This document shows positions 50,033 to 58,733 of a stretch of DNA of 64,000 nucleotides, piece after piece. How positions within the stretch are numbered: the first letter of the stretch is position 1; the number at the start of each line of letters is the position of its first letter. This DNA is from Nocardia brasiliensis ATCC 700358 (GTDB lineage Bacteria; Actinomycetota; Actinomycetes; Mycobacteriales; Mycobacteriaceae). The DNA lies in assembly GCF_000250675.2 (NCBI RefSeq), contig NC_018681.1, forward strand, positions 8,432,001 through 8,496,000, read 5' to 3'. A model generated the notes under the pieces. That model ran no database searches, was not told the origin of the DNA, and was given only the letters and a program-made list of their open reading frames with translations. Both the position numbers and the translations under genes were made by a program.

Positions 50033-52104
50033 GTGCCGCGGCCGCACCCGCTCTCGCGTGCGGCGGCGGCGAGACGGTCACCGCTTCCGTCGCACCGGCC
50101 CGGTCGGCCATCGAAGTGTTGCGGCCGGGAATGCTTACGACAGTGCAGGATTGGCCGGGCCGGGTGGGCTACTGGCATATCGGCGTTCCGCCGTCCGGCC
50201 CGATGGACGACCTGTCGTTCCGGCTCGGCAATCGAATCCTCGGCAACGCCGAGGGCGCGCCCGGCCTGGAATGCACGCTCGGTGGCCCCGCGCTACGGTG
50301 CACGACCCCCACATGGGTATGCGTCACCGGGGCGCCGGCCGACGTGACGGTGGACGGGGTGCCCATCGAACAGTGGCGGACCGTGCGGGTCCCGGCCAGT
50401 GGCGTCCTCGACGTCGGTGCGGTTCGGGGCCCGGGCATGCGCACCTACATCCTGCTGGGCGGCGGTATCGAAGTGCCCGAATATCTGGGTAGCGCAGCTA
50501 CTTTCACCCTCGGCCGGTTCGGCGGCAGCGGCGGGAACGCCCTGCGCGCCGCGACGGTGCTCTCGCTCGGAGCGCCGAGTGGCCGGATCGCCGCCGCCGT
50601 GCCGATGGAGGAGCAACCGGTGCTCACGCACCGCTGGGAACTCGCCGTGACCGAAGGCCCGCACGGCGCACCGGAGTTCTTCACCCGCAAAGACTTCGAC
50701 ACCATCATCGGCACCGATTACACGGTGCACTTCAACTCGGATCGCACCGGCGTCCGATTGGCCGGGCCCAAGCCGGAGTGGGCCCGCCCCGACGGCGGCG
50801 AGGCCGGCCTGCATCCGTCCAACATCCACGACACCCCGTATTCGGTCGGCGCACTCGACTTCACGGGAGACACCCCGATCCTGCTCGGTCCCGACGGTCC
50901 CAGTCTCGGCGGTTTCGTCTGCCCGGTCACCGTGGTCGCGGCCGACCGCTGGAAACTCGGGCAGCTCGCCCCGGGCGACACCGTCCGGTTCGTGCCGATC
51001 CGCAGCGATCGTGCCGCCTCCGTCCGCGAGTTGGGTCCAGCCCGCCGGGCGAACTGGCAGACGGTGTTCTCGGCGGGGGGCGACGGCGACGACGGCGTGC
51101 TCCGCCGCACCGACGTGGACGACGAGATCGGTGTCACCTATCGCCGCGCGGGCGACGACGCCGTACTCGTCGAATACGGCACGATGACCTTGGATCTCGC
51201 CCTCCGGGCCCGCGTGCATGCCCTGCATCAGCATCTGCTCGCCGCCGCGGTGCCCGGCGTGACCGAGCTGACGCCGGGGATTCGCTCGCTCCAGATCCGG
51301 GTGGATCCGCGGGCCCTGCCCATACCGCGCTTGCTCGACCTGCTCGCCGAGGCCGAACGGCACCTGCCCGCCGCCGACCGGCTGGTCGTGCCCAGCCGAA
51401 CCGTGCACCTACCGCTGTCCTGGGACGATCCGGCCACCCGCGAGGCCATCACCCGGTACATGCACGGAGTACGCGCCGACGCACCGTGGTGCCCGTGGAA
51501 CATCGAGTTCATTCGCCGCGTGAACGGATTGGCCTCGGTCGCAGAGGTTTACGACACCGTCTTCGACGCCGAGTATCTCGTGCTCGGCCTCGGCGACGTG
51601 TACCTCGGCGCGCCGGTCGCCACCCCCACCGATCCCCGGCACCGCCTGGTCACCACCAAGTACAACCCGGCCCGCACCTGGACGCCGGAGAACGCCGTCG
51701 GCATCGGCGGCGCCTACCTCTGCATCTACGGCATGGAGGGGCCGGGCGGCTACCAGTTCGTCGGGCGCACCACGCAAGTATGGAACCACCACGCGGGCAG
51801 GCACACCGGCCGTCCCGGGGCAGACCGCGACCCTTCGGGTGCGGAAACTCCTTGGCTACTGCGCTATTTCGACCGCATCCGGTGGTATCCGGTGGGTGCG
51901 GACGAATTACTGGACCTACGAGCGGATTTCGCGGCGGGCAAGGTCGAGGTACGAGCCGAGGACGGCGAGTTCCGCCTCGCCGAGCACCGCACCTTCCTCG
52001 CCACGCACCAGGATTCGATCGCCGCCTTCCGCGCCACCCAGGCAGCGGCCTTCGCCGCCGAACGCGACTCGTGGCGGCGGGCCGGCGAACTCGCCGCCGG
52101 GTAG
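50029..52104 (+). CDS. Urea-carboxylase-like carboxyltransferase lacking biotin carboxylase and BCCP domains
   Basis: A 691-residue protein that aligns by eye only to the central part of urea/guanidine carboxylases (about 1,200 residues). Residues ~25-330 form the AHS2/PxpC half (GMLTTVQDWPGRVGYWHIGVPPSGPMD, with NIHDTPYSVGALDFTGDTPI and GPSLGGFVCPVTV). Residues ~360-660 form the AHS1/PxpB half (RRAGDDAVLVEYGTM, PGVTELTPGIRSLQI, LPLSWDDPATREAI, PWCPWNIEFIRRVNGL). There is no ATP-grasp domain before it and no Met-Lys-Met biotin site after it; the protein ends in a basic/Ala tail. ATG 50029 overlaps the preceding stop (ATGA). It may need a biotin carboxylase encoded elsewhere or do a biotin-independent, 5-oxoprolinase-like reaction. 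Confidence 0.82.
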   Translation: MSAAAAPALACGGGETVTASVAPARSAIEVLRPGMLTTVQDWPGRVGYWHIGVPPSGPMDDLSFRLGNRILGNAEGAPGLECTLGGPALRCTTPTWVCVTGAPADVTVDGVPIEQWRTVRVPASGVLDVGAVRGPGMRTYILLGGGIEVPEYLGSAATFTLGRFGGSGGNALRAATVLSLGAPSGRIAAAVPMEEQPVLTHRWELAVTEGPHGAPEFFTRKDFDTIIGTDYTVHFNSDRTGVRLAGPKPEWARPDGGEAGLHPSNIHDTPYSVGALDFTGDTPILLGPDGPSLGGFVCPVTVVAADRWKLGQLAPGDTVRFVPIRSDRAASVRELGPARRANWQTVFSAGGDGDDGVLRRTDVDDEIGVTYRRAGDDAVLVEYGTMTLDLALRARVHALHQHLLAAAVPGVTELTPGIRSLQIRVDPRALPIPRLLDLLAEAERHLPAADRLVVPSRTVHLPLSWDDPATREAITRYMHGVRADAPWCPWNIEFIRRVNGLASVAEVYDTVFDAEYLVLGLGDVYLGAPVATPTDPRHRLVTTKYNPARTWTPENAVGIGGAYLCIYGMEGPGGYQFVGRTTQVWNHHAGRHTGRPGADRDPSGAETPWLLRYFDRIRWYPVGADELLDLRADFAAGKVEVRAEDGEFRLAEHRTFLATHQDSIAAFRATQAAAFAAERDSWRRAGELAAG

Positions 52105-52108
52105 CGGA

Positions 52109-52261
52109 CTACCAGCCGAAAAGCTCCGCCATCTCGATCGATTCGTCGTCCCACGCACGCTCGATCGCCACGCGCTCGCCCTCCGGCAGTTCGGGTGCCC
52201 AACCACAGCGCCGCCAGAAGTCTTCCCGATGCTCCTGGCTGAGCGGTCTCGGTTTCTCCAT
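52109..52261 (-). CDS. Hypothetical 50-residue acidic/Trp-containing protein
   Basis: A short frame beginning MEKPRPLSQEHREDFWRRCG and ending with IEMAELFGW. It contains three Trp and many charged residues and is predicted mostly helical. No family recognised. It lies 4 nt from the stop of the convergent carboxyltransferase gene and 84 nt downstream of the epoxide hydrolase on the same strand, so it might be its co-transcribed neighbour. Support is from composition only. Confidence 0.45.
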   Translation of the reverse strand: MEKPRPLSQEHREDFWRRCGWAPELPEGERVAIERAWDDESIEMAELFGW

Positions 52262-52345
52262 GCTGTACCTCACCGACGATCCTGCCCCCGATTGTGGGCC
52301 TGCTCCGGCGACGACATGCCGAAACAGGCCCACAGACTTCGGTTT

Positions 52346-53500
52346 TCAGCGCAGGTCGCGGAAGAACTCGCGAATATCGGTGGTGAGCAGCACGGGTTCC
52401 TCCAAGGCCGCGAAGTGGCCGCCGCGGTCGACGTCGTGCCAGCGGGTGATGTTGTGCTCGGTCTCGGAGTACTTGCGAATGCCGATGTCATGGGCGAAGA
52501 CCAGCGCCGCGGTCGGCACGCCGGAGCTGGTCTTCGTCTCGCCCCAGCCGCCTTCCTGCGCGTAGCCGACGTAGGCGGACGAGCCCGCGGTGCCGTTGAG
52601 CCAGTACAGCATCACGTTGGTCAGCAGCCGGTCGCGGTCGATGATCTTGTCCGGGTCGATGTTTCGCGGATGCGTCCACTCGCGGAACTTGTCCATGATC
52701 CAGGCCAGCTGCCCGACCGGCGAATCGACCAGCCCGTAGGCCAGCGTCTGCGGCCGGGTGGACTGGATCGCGATGTAGCCGAACTCCTCCTGCATGAACG
52801 CCTCGATGCGGCCGATCCGATCCCGTTCGATCTCGCTCAGGCTCGCCAGCTCCGCCGCGGCGAGCGGCAGCGGCGGCAGCGGGCCGGGTCCGCCGTTGAC
52901 GTGCACGCCCGCAACGTTTTCCGGTGCGACCCGGCCCACCTCGGGGCTCACCGCGGCGCCGATATCGCCGCCCTGCACGCCGTAGTGCTCATAGCCGAGC
53001 CTGCGCATGAGTTCGGCCCAGGCCCCGGCGATCCGCTCGACCGTCCAGCCCGCCGCGGTGATCGGGCCTGAGAAGCCGAAGCCCGGCAGCGACGGAATCA
53101 CCAGGTGGAACGCGTCTTTCGGATCGCCGCCGTGCGCCCGCGGATCCGACAGCGGCCCGATCACGTCGAGGAACTCGACCACCGAGCCCGGCCAGCCGTG
53201 CGTCATCAGCAGCGGCAGCGCGTCCGCCTCGGGCGAGCGCACGTGCAGGAAGTGGATGGTCTGCCCGTCGATCTCGGTCAGGTACTGCGGGTAGGAGTTG
53301 AGCTTGGCCTCCGCGGCCCGCCAGTCGTATCCGGTCCGCCAGTAGTCCACCAGCCCGCGCAGCCAGCTCGTCGGCACGCCGGTGTCCCAGCCGTCGCCGG
53401 GCAACGGAGCGGGCAGCCGTGCGCCGTCGAGCCGGGTGCGCAGGTCGTCGAGCTGTTGCTGCGGGATGTCGATGCGGAATTCGTGGATCTCGTTGCTCAT
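52346..53500 (-). CDS. Epoxide hydrolase (alpha/beta hydrolase with EHN domain)
   Basis: A 384-residue enzyme. The N-terminal EHN domain (FRIDIPQQQLDDLRTRLDGARLP, WLRGLVDYWRTGYDWRAAEAKLNSYPQ) is typical of microsomal-type epoxide hydrolases. The core has HGWPGS (oxyanion), the nucleophile Asp179 in YGVQGGDIGAAV, and the catalytic His in DRGGHFAALEEP near residue 363. It hydrolyses epoxides to diols, probably in xenobiotic or lipid metabolism. Divergent from a WYL-type regulator that begins 64 nt away, with an inverted repeat between them. Confidence 0.9.
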   Translation of the reverse strand: MSNEIHEFRIDIPQQQLDDLRTRLDGARLPAPLPGDGWDTGVPTSWLRGLVDYWRTGYDWRAAEAKLNSYPQYLTEIDGQTIHFLHVRSPEADALPLLMTHGWPGSVVEFLDVIGPLSDPRAHGGDPKDAFHLVIPSLPGFGFSGPITAAGWTVERIAGAWAELMRRLGYEHYGVQGGDIGAAVSPEVGRVAPENVAGVHVNGGPGPLPPLPLAAAELASLSEIERDRIGRIEAFMQEEFGYIAIQSTRPQTLAYGLVDSPVGQLAWIMDKFREWTHPRNIDPDKIIDRDRLLTNVMLYWLNGTAGSSAYVGYAQEGGWGETKTSSGVPTAALVFAHDIGIRKYSETEHNITRWHDVDRGGHFAALEEPVLLTTDIREFFRDLR

Positions 53501-53519
53501 GAGAGAGACGTTAGAACGC

Positions 53520-53544
53520 AGCTAGGACAGCTTTTGCCCTAGCT
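53520..53544. promoter_or_regulatory. Inverted repeat between epoxide hydrolase and WYL regulator
   Basis: AGCTAGG-N11-CCTAGCT lies 20 nt upstream of each start and probably overlaps both promoters. Candidate operator for the WYL regulator. Confidence 0.55.
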
Positions 53545-53563
53545 TTCGCGCATACTCGAATTC

Positions 53564-54514
53564 ATGTTGGAAACCTCCGCCCGCCTGCTCCGCCTGCTCT
53601 CGCTGTTGCAGACGCCGCGCGACTGGACCGGCACCGAACTGGCCGCACGCCTCGAGGTCGACGTGCGCACCGTCCGGCGTGACATCGACAAGCTGCGCAA
53701 CCTCGGCTATCCCGTGGATGCCACCGCCGGTATCGCCGGATACCGCCTCGGGGCAGGCGCGAAACTGCCGCCGCTGCTGCTCGACGACGACGAGGCGGTG
53801 GCCGTCGCGATCGGGTTGCGCACCGCGGCGGGCGGCACCATCACCGGTATCGAGGACAGCTCGCTGCGGGCGCTCACCAAGCTCGAGCAGGTACTGCCCT
53901 CGCGCCTGCGCCACCGGGTGAGCCTGCTGCAATCGGTCACCGTCACGGTGGCCGCGGGCGGGCCGACCGTCGACCCGGACACGCTCACCGCGATCGCGGG
54001 CGCGATCCGCGACAGCCACCGGCTCCGGTTCGACTACCGGAGCCACGACGGCACAGCGTCTTTGCGGACCACCGAGCCACATCGCCTGGCGCACACCGGC
54101 CGCCGCTGGTACCTGATCGGCTGGGACGTCGACCGCGCCGACTGGCGCACCTACCGGGTCGACCGGCTGCATCCCCGGATCCCGACCGGCCCGCGCTTCA
54201 CCCCGCGCGAGGCGCCCGACGCGGACCTGTCCGGCTATCTGACGCAGGGCGTGACGAATTCGCCGTATCGGTATTCCGCACGCGTCACCCTCGGCGTCCC
54301 CGCCGAGGTTGCGGCCGACCGCATTTCCCCGACGGTCGGCGTCATCGAAGCGGTCGACGCCGAATCGTGCACGCTGCGCGTCGGCGCCAACTCACTCGAC
54401 GAAATGGCCATCTACCTGGCGACTTTCGGTTTCCCGTGCCATGTGCACGAACCACCGGAACTCGTCGCTCATGTCCGTACGCTCGCCCGGCGCTTGCACG
54501 ATTCCGTGGACTGA
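53564..54514 (+). CDS. YafY-type regulator (DeoR-like HTH with WYL domain)
   Basis: A 316-residue regulator. The N-terminal winged helix is ARLLRLLSLLQTPRDWTGTELAARLEVDVRTVRRDIDKLR in part. The central WYL domain has LRFDYRSHDGTASLRTTEPHRLAHTGRRWYLIGWD, here Trp-Tyr-Leu as in the family name, followed by the C-terminal WCX-like extension. WYL domains sense small ligands or nucleic acids. It likely controls the divergent epoxide hydrolase. Confidence 0.9.
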   Translation: MLETSARLLRLLSLLQTPRDWTGTELAARLEVDVRTVRRDIDKLRNLGYPVDATAGIAGYRLGAGAKLPPLLLDDDEAVAVAIGLRTAAGGTITGIEDSSLRALTKLEQVLPSRLRHRVSLLQSVTVTVAAGGPTVDPDTLTAIAGAIRDSHRLRFDYRSHDGTASLRTTEPHRLAHTGRRWYLIGWDVDRADWRTYRVDRLHPRIPTGPRFTPREAPDADLSGYLTQGVTNSPYRYSARVTLGVPAEVAADRISPTVGVIEAVDAESCTLRVGANSLDEMAIYLATFGFPCHVHEPPELVAHVRTLARRLHDSVD

Positions 54515-54579
54515 CCCCGCGCTGTTCAGCCCCGGCGGCGCTGCTGCTCGATGAATCACGCGGCGAACCGCAGCGACGT

Positions 54580-55590
54580 TCACACCACGATCACCGTCTT
54601 GCCCTGGGCATGCCCGTCGATGACGTGCTGGACCGCAGCCGCGGCCTGTGCTAGCGGGTGATGCTGCTCGATCAAGGGGCGCACCTTGCCCGCGGCGACG
54701 AGGTCCGCGAGATAGTCGAGGTCGCTTCGTTGCGGACGCATGAGGTGCACCGCGATCCGCTGGCGCACGAACAGGTTGGCCAGCATCATCTTTCCCATCC
54801 ATAAGACCGGCCCCGCCCAATTGCCGCCGGGCGCCCCCGCGGACGAGACGAACACCCCCTTCGGAGTGAGTACCCGACGGCAGTCCCGGAGCGTCCGATT
54901 GCCGACGAGGTCGAGCAGCACGTCATAACGCGCCTCGTCGGCGGTGAAATCGGCTGCGGTGTAGTCGATCACATGATCCGCGCCGAGCGTCCGGACCGCG
55001 GCCAGATGGCGGGTGCTGCACACGGCGGTCACCTCCGCGCCGAGCGCCTTGGCGAGTTGGACCGCGAACGAGCCGACACCGCCGGAGGCGCCGTTGATCA
55101 GCACCCGCTGCCCGGCTCGCAGCCGCCCGGCGTCGCGCAGACCCTGCAGCGCCGTCATGCCCGAATCCGGCACGGCGGCAAGCTCTTCGAAACTCGCCCC
55201 GGCCGGCGCCGGGGCGAGGCGCTGCGCGCAGACGCAGGCGTACTCGGCGAAGGCGCCCGACCCGACCTGACCGAAAACCCGGTCCCCGGGCCGGAATCCG
55301 GTGACCCCCGCACCGACCGCGACCACCTCTCCGGCCAGGTCGTGCCCGATCACCGGATCCTTGGGCCGGCGCAGGCCGAAACCGAGGCGCAGCAGGTAGG
55401 GCGTGCCGGTGAGCAGGTGGGCATCGCCCTGACACACGGCCGCGGCACGAACCCGGACCAGCACCTCACCCGCGTGCGGGTTCGGCCGGGCGACCCGCTC
55501 GATCCGTAGCACCTCGCCGGTGCCGTACCGCGGTGCGACGACCGCTGCCATCTCGGCGACTTCCACGATGGGGTCCTTGATCTCGGACAT
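54580..55590 (-). CDS. Zinc-less MDR alcohol dehydrogenase / quinone oxidoreductase-like
   Basis: A 336-residue medium-chain dehydrogenase/reductase. NPHAGEVLVRVRAAAVCQGDAHLLTG, DPVIGHDLAGEVVAVGAGVTGFRPGDRVFG, and the NADPH Rossmann GASGGVGSFAVQLAKALGAEVTAVCST place it in the quinone-oxidoreductase-like group. The structural-zinc Cys cluster of true alcohol dehydrogenases is absent. The divergent TetR gene lies 90 nt away with two palindromic operators in the gap. Confidence 0.87.
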   Translation of the reverse strand: MSEIKDPIVEVAEMAAVVAPRYGTGEVLRIERVARPNPHAGEVLVRVRAAAVCQGDAHLLTGTPYLLRLGFGLRRPKDPVIGHDLAGEVVAVGAGVTGFRPGDRVFGQVGSGAFAEYACVCAQRLAPAPAGASFEELAAVPDSGMTALQGLRDAGRLRAGQRVLINGASGGVGSFAVQLAKALGAEVTAVCSTRHLAAVRTLGADHVIDYTAADFTADEARYDVLLDLVGNRTLRDCRRVLTPKGVFVSSAGAPGGNWAGPVLWMGKMMLANLFVRQRIAVHLMRPQRSDLDYLADLVAAGKVRPLIEQHHPLAQAAAAVQHVIDGHAQGKTVIVV

Positions 55591-55612
55591 AGGCTTCCTC
55601 GCTGGAACGGAG

Positions 55613-55627
55613 ACTTACAGCGTAAGT
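55613..55627. promoter_or_regulatory. TetR operator copy 1 (MDR side)
   Basis: ACTTAC-AGC-GTAAGT, perfect 6-bp arms, 22 nt upstream of the MDR start. Centre to centre 34 bp from copy 2. Confidence 0.75.
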
Positions 55628-55646
55628 CGCTCACTCCGGACGGTAC

Positions 55647-55661
55647 GCTTACACCGTAAGT
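55647..55661. promoter_or_regulatory. TetR operator copy 2 (regulator side)
   Basis: GCTTAC-ACC-GTAAGT repeats copy 1 with 5-bp perfect arms; 19 nt upstream of the TetR ATG, consistent with autorepression. Confidence 0.75.
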
Positions 55662-55680
55662 ACGTCAACCGAGAGGGCCC

Positions 55681-56385
55681 ATGCCCAAGCCAACCGCCGC
55701 CCGCGCCCCACTGAACCGCGAAAGGGTGCTGCGCGCCGCTCTCCGCGTCGCCGACGAGCAAGGACTCGCCGCGCTGTCCATGCGCAAGCTGGCCCAATTG
55801 CTCGGCGTCGAGGCGATGTCGCTGTACAACCACGTCGCCAACAAGGACGACCTGCTCGACGGTCTGGCCGATCTGGTGATCGCCGAGATGGCCGTGCCCG
55901 CCATCGGCGGCGATTGGAAGGCGGCCATGCGCGCCCGCGCGACCTCCGCGCACGAGGTACTACTGCGACACCCGTGGGCCACCGGACTCATCGGCTCCCG
56001 GTTGAATGTAGGCCCGGCCATGCTGCGCTACATCGACGCCACCATCGGCTGCCTGCGCGCCGCGGGCTTCTCGTATCAACTCGCGGACCGCGCCTGGAAC
56101 GCGCTGGACAGCCATATCTACGGCTTCACCATGCAGGAGTCGAACTTTCCCCTGCAGCCCGATGAATACGCCTCCGCCGCCGCACATTTCCTGCCACGGA
56201 TACCGGCGGATCAGTTTCCATACATGAACGCGCTGTCCCAGCTCGTGATCGACGGAAAGCACACGGGGATCGCGGATTTCGACTTCGGCCTGAACCTGAT
56301 CCTCGACGGGCTGGAACGCCTGCTCGCCGCGTCCGGCGGTCGGCCGCCGGAGGTCAGTCGACGCCCGCCGTCGCCTCGGGATTGA
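55681..56385 (+). CDS. TetR-family regulator (TetR_C_1 type) of the MDR gene
   Basis: A 234-residue regulator. The HTH contains RVLRAALRVADEQGLAALSMRKLAQLLGVEAMSLYNHVANKDDLLDG, of which GVEAMSLYNHVANKDDLL is the recognition segment; this resembles true TetR with the C-terminal TetR_C domain. It controls the divergent oxidoreductase through the two CTTAC-N3-GTAAG sites. Its last 32 nt overlap the 3' end of the convergent MarR gene. Confidence 0.9.
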   Translation: MPKPTAARAPLNRERVLRAALRVADEQGLAALSMRKLAQLLGVEAMSLYNHVANKDDLLDGLADLVIAEMAVPAIGGDWKAAMRARATSAHEVLLRHPWATGLIGSRLNVGPAMLRYIDATIGCLRAAGFSYQLADRAWNALDSHIYGFTMQESNFPLQPDEYASAAAHFLPRIPADQFPYMNALSQLVIDGKHTGIADFDFGLNLILDGLERLLAASGGRPPEVSRRPPSPRD

Positions 56386-56818
56386 CCGTGTCGCGCACAA
56401 CCCGCAGTGCGGTGACGAACCCTTCCAGTTGCTCGGGGGTCAGCAACCCGGTCAACCAGCGGTCCACCGCGACCAGATAGTCGGGCAGCACCTCGGTGAG
56501 TCGCTGCGCGCCCGCCGCGGTGAGCACCGCGTAGGCGCTGCGCCGATCGCCGGGATCGAGTTCCCGTTCGACCAGCCCGGCGCGGGTGAGCCGGTCGACG
56601 AGCCGGGTCACGCCACTGGTGGACAGCGCGGTCTGGGTCGCGAGGTCGGACATGCGCAGTCGGCGGTCCGGCGAACGACTCAGGCGCATGAGCGCATTCA
56701 GATCCATGCCGGACAAGCCGTGCGCCCGCCAAGTCGGCTCCAGCCTGGCCACTACGCCCGCATGCGCCTCGAACAGCAGTCCCATGGTGGTGAGCCGGGG
56801 ATCGTCGAACAGGTCCAT
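56354..56818 (-). CDS. MarR-family regulator
   Basis: A 154-residue winged-helix regulator: RAHGLSGMDLNALMRLSRSPDRRLRMSDLATQTALSTSGVTRLVDRLTRAGLV in extended form, with the wing DPGDRRSAYAVLT. Divergent from the SGNH hydrolase across 109 nt containing two TAGTTGACA copies. Convergent overlap (32 nt) with the preceding TetR gene. Confidence 0.9.
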   Translation of the reverse strand: MDLFDDPRLTTMGLLFEAHAGVVARLEPTWRAHGLSGMDLNALMRLSRSPDRRLRMSDLATQTALSTSGVTRLVDRLTRAGLVERELDPGDRRSAYAVLTAAGAQRLTEVLPDYLVAVDRWLTGLLTPEQLEGFVTALRVVRDTVNPEATAGVD

Positions 56819-56855
56819 ACCGCCAACCTACCGGAAGTAGTTGACACAGGGATAG

Positions 56856-56884
56856 TTGACATGAGGAATACATGGTTGTAGAAA
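56856..56884 (+). promoter_or_regulatory. Putative SigA-type promoter for the SGNH hydrolase
   Basis: TTGACA (56856-56861) and TAGAAA (56879-56884) are separated by 17 nt. A second TTGACA lies 15 bp upstream (56841-56846) as part of a TAGTTGACA direct repeat (56838-56846, 56853-56861). The repeat may be bound by the MarR protein. Confidence 0.55.
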
Positions 56885-56927
56885 TATGCCAACGCATTAT
56901 TCCTCGCAGCAACTAATGGAGCTCTCG

Positions 56928-58067
56928 ATGTCTGACACCACCCACTGGGTCGCCGGCTTCCGTTCCGCGGTCATCAGCCCCTACGAGCAGGTCAAGCTCG
57001 CCGAATCGCGGGCCTTCGCCGACGAGACCGTCCGGCAGGTACTGCATCTGGCCGGCGGCGGTGACCAGCTCCGGATCCGGCTGACCAATCTGTTCGGACG
57101 CGACACGCTGGTCATCGGCGCCGCCCGGGTCGCGCTGCGCAAAGCGTGCAGCGCGATCGTCACGGAAACCGATGTCGCGCTGCACTTCTCCGGGGTCGAG
57201 CGGTCGGTGATTCCGGCGGGCGGCGAACTCGTCAGCGATCCGATCGCGCTGGCCGTCGCACCGGGCGACGACCTGATGCTCAGCGTCTATCTACCCGAGC
57301 AGACCGGACTCGCGACGTTCTCGCACCAGCCCTCCGAAATCGCCTATATCGCGGCCGGAAACGTCACCGCAGCACCGGAACTCGCCGCGGCCGAGGAGTT
57401 TCCCGCCCGCTTCTACGTCTCCGGCGTGGATGTGGCCGTGGCCGCAGACATTCCGGTCGCCGTGGCATTCGGGGACTCCTGGTTCGAAGGCGTCGGCACG
57501 ACCGTGAGCGCGAATCGGCGCTCGGTGGACGTGCTGAACAGCAGGCTCGACCGGGGCTGGGCGGTCAACCAGGGCATCGCCGGAAATCGTTTGCTCACCA
57601 ATGAGATCGGCACGCCCGGCTTGGCGCGCTTCGACCGCGACGTACTGAGCGTTCCCGGCGCGACGGCCGTGCTGTTCAACTTCGGCATCAACGACCTGAT
57701 CCTCGGCGGCATGTCCGGCGAGCCGCCCGCCACAGCCGACGAGTTGATCGCGGGCTTCACCACGCTGGCTCGCCGTGCCCGCGCGGCGGGCCTGACCGTG
57801 CACGCCGCCACCATCGGCCCGTACGCAGGCGTCGTCTACCCGGGCATGCCCGTCGCCGAGACCGTGCGAACCCGCCATGCGGTCAACGAATGGTTGCGCA
57901 CCACAGACCTTTTCGACACCGTCTTCGATGTCGCCCGCGCGGTGGAGGATCCGGCCCGGCCGGACTTCATCCACGCGGACTTCGACTGCGGCGACGGAAT
58001 GCACCTCAACGATGCCGGGGCGCAGGCCATGGCCGAAACCATCGACACCAGCGCCCTCTTTCGCTGA
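56928..58067 (+). CDS. SGNH/GDSL-family hydrolase with N-terminal beta domain
   Basis: A 379-residue esterase-like protein. After ~170 residues of beta-rich domain (QLRIRLTNLFGRDTLVIGAARVAL), the SGNH core has block I VAFGDSWFEG with the nucleophile Ser, block II NQGIAGNRLL, block III FNFGINDL and block V CGDGMHLND with Asp and His. All four catalytic blocks are present. No signal peptide at the chosen start. ATG 56928 has GGAG 6 nt upstream; an upstream in-frame ATG (56886) overlaps the predicted -10 and is rejected. Confidence 0.9.
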   Translation: MSDTTHWVAGFRSAVISPYEQVKLAESRAFADETVRQVLHLAGGGDQLRIRLTNLFGRDTLVIGAARVALRKACSAIVTETDVALHFSGVERSVIPAGGELVSDPIALAVAPGDDLMLSVYLPEQTGLATFSHQPSEIAYIAAGNVTAAPELAAAEEFPARFYVSGVDVAVAADIPVAVAFGDSWFEGVGTTVSANRRSVDVLNSRLDRGWAVNQGIAGNRLLTNEIGTPGLARFDRDVLSVPGATAVLFNFGINDLILGGMSGEPPATADELIAGFTTLARRARAAGLTVHAATIGPYAGVVYPGMPVAETVRTRHAVNEWLRTTDLFDTVFDVARAVEDPARPDFIHADFDCGDGMHLNDAGAQAMAETIDTSALFR

Positions 58068-58110
58068 GCCGAGCACGAGAATCGTTGCGCCGCAGGCACA
58101 ACGACTTCGA

Positions 58111-58722
58111 TCACCCCTGATGCAGGTCGCCGGCCGCCTTGATCGCCAGATCCAGCGCGCCGTCGACCGCATCCTGGAAGGTCTTGTCCGCCCGCATGGC
58201 CGCCCGTCCGCCTGCGAACAGGGCACCGCACAGTCCGCCGACCAGAATCGCGGCCCGCACCTCGTCCAGTTCGTCCGCGAACGCCTCGGCCAGCGCCTGC
58301 GCCAGGCGATCTTCCACCTCGAACAGGCGCTGCAAGGTGGCGGCACGCAACGACGGGACCGACATCAACAAGCGGATCCGGGTCGCTTCGAGTTCACCCG
58401 ACGGATCGCGGGGACCGCCCGCCATCTCCCGCAGCATCGCCCGCATCGCCTCGGCGAGCACCACCCCGACCTGCGCGTCCGCCGGTCGCGCCGCGATCGA
58501 TGCGAGCCCGACGTCGAGCAGGCCGCCGCCCTCGGCGAAGAGCACCGCCTCCTTGGTCGGGAAATGATTGAAGAAGGTGGCGGGCGAAACATCTGCTGCC
58601 GCAGCGATTTCGGTAACCGTCGTGGCGTCGTAGCCACGCGTCTCGAACAGCCGGTACGCCGCCTCCGCGATCGCCGTCCTGGTCCGCTGCTTTTTGCGTT
58701 CGCGCAGCCCCGGTTCACCCAT
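58111..58722 (-). CDS. TetR-family regulator divergent from asparagine synthetase
   Basis: A 203-residue regulator. KKQRTRTAIAEAAYRLFETRGYDATTVTEIAAAADVSPATFFNHFPTKE in extended form is the N-terminal HTH (recognition part ADVSPATFFNHFPTKEAVLF). The C-terminal domain is Ala/Leu helical. The gap of 70 nt to asnB has two inverted repeats. It probably controls asnB and itself. Confidence 0.88.
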   Translation of the reverse strand: MGEPGLRERKKQRTRTAIAEAAYRLFETRGYDATTVTEIAAAADVSPATFFNHFPTKEAVLFAEGGGLLDVGLASIAARPADAQVGVVLAEAMRAMLREMAGGPRDPSGELEATRIRLLMSVPSLRAATLQRLFEVEDRLAQALAEAFADELDEVRAAILVGGLCGALFAGGRAAMRADKTFQDAVDGALDLAIKAAGDLHQG

Positions 58723-58733
58723 GCCGGAAGCTT

